Shown here: positions 5,630-5,978 of the stretch, piece by piece
Layout: each line of letters begins with the position of its first letter
Numbering within the stretch: the stretch's first letter is position 1
From: JAYFRE01 sp034926235
Lineage (GTDB): Bacteria; Pseudomonadota; Alphaproteobacteria; Rhodospirillales; Magnetospirillaceae
DNA length: 5,978 bases
Assembly (NCBI GenBank): GCA_034926235.1
Contig: JAYFRE010000093.1
Span: 1-5,978 of the forward strand
Direction: 5' to 3'
Notes under the pieces: generated by a model
The model's database searches: none
What the model saw: the letters and a program-made list of their open reading frames with translations, nothing else
Told to the model about the DNA's origin: nothing
Program-made: the position numbers and the translations under genes

Positions 5630-5978
5630 ATGTTCGGCCGTCTTTCCACCTTGCTTTCTTCCGGTCTTTTCGCACCGCTCGCGGCGGTCGTGATCGCTAT
5701 GGTGTCGATTTCCATCGGCGCGTCGATCGCAAAGACGCTTTTTTCGGCGATCGGGCCGGCCGGCACCACGCTGCTGCGCCTTGGCATTGCGGCCATGATC
5801 TTGTCGTTAGCGTTCCGGATCTGGCGGATGCACATCGACCGGCACTTCCTGGCCGTCATGATTCCCTATGGTCTGGCGCTGGGGGTGATGAATCTGACCT
5901 TCTATATGGCGATCGAGCGCATTCCGCTTGGCGTCGCGCTGGCGATCGAGTTTACCGGGCCGCTTGGATTGTCCATCC
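5630..5978 (+). CDS. RhtA-like EamA/DMT-family exporter (3' end missing)
   Basis: The first 116 residues of a drug/metabolite transporter superfamily protein are visible; the frame runs off the right edge. It resembles the threonine/homoserine exporter RhtA: VSISIGASIAKTLF (25-38), a GPAGTTLLRLG helix start (42-52), GLALGVMNLTFYMAIERIPLG (81-101) and ALAIEFTGPLG (104-113). About four membrane segments are present of the ten expected. I prefer ATG 5630, which gives about the same N-terminal length as RhtA and has a weak GGGA 6 bases upstream. ATG 5588 in the same frame would add 14 residues (MKSIYLANSVAGFI) without any Shine-Dalgarno sequence, and remains possible. The gene is divergent from an Lrp-type regulator, which supports amino acid efflux. 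The exact substrate is not determinable. Confidence 0.85.
   Translation, partial: MFGRLSTLLSSGLFAPLAAVVIAMVSISIGASIAKTLFSAIGPAGTTLLRLGIAAMILSLAFRIWRMHIDRHFLAVMIPYGLALGVMNLTFYMAIERIPLGVALAIEFTGPLGLSI

Noticed and set aside
5581..5859. Minus-strand open frame of 92 codons opposite the RhtA-like gene
   Set aside because: It is antisense to the recognisable DMT membrane protein and has no Shine-Dalgarno sequence or family features.

Overview
The window is about 6 kb of dense bacterial chromosome with roughly 60% GC. Genes sit close together on both strands and the protein families look proteobacterial. Codon use and the overall style suggest an alphaproteobacterium, perhaps Sphingomonadales or Rhodospirillales/Acetobacteraceae, but no rRNA or marker gene is present, so this is an impression only. 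I find no mobile elements, tRNAs, CRISPR arrays or pseudogenes.

Layout from left to right: (1) the C-terminal 143 residues of a nitrate/sulfonate/taurine-type ABC transporter ATPase (+, cut by the window edge); (2) a YeiH-family membrane protein (-), convergent with the ATPase and 9 bp from it; (3) a CysL/YeiE-like LysR regulator (+), divergent from yeiH across a 96-bp, partly very AT-rich intergenic region; (4) a LysE/RhtB-type exporter (-), convergent with that regulator; (5) an NAD(P)-dependent short-chain dehydrogenase (SDR, -) upstream of the exporter; (6) a second LysR regulator (+), divergent from the SDR across 125 bp that hold two TGATA/TATCA dyads; (7) an Lrp/AsnC regulator (-), convergent with the second LysR; (8) the N-terminal part of an RhtA-like EamA/DMT exporter (+), divergent from lrp and cut by the right edge.

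The recurring plan is a regulator back to back with its probable target: yeiH/lysR, SDR/lysR and lrp/rhtA-like. Each divergent gap carries AT-rich or dyad sequence suitable for an operator. The left part (sulfonate-type ABC, YeiH, CysL/YeiE-like LysR) reads as sulfur handling. The right part (LysE-type exporter, Lrp, RhtA-like exporter) reads as amino acid efflux. The SDR substrate cannot be deduced.

I see no sign of a new multi-gene system. The points worth a second look are the candidate operators, the probable leaderless start of the first LysR gene, two non-ATG starts, and the variant nucleotide-binding motif of the SDR.
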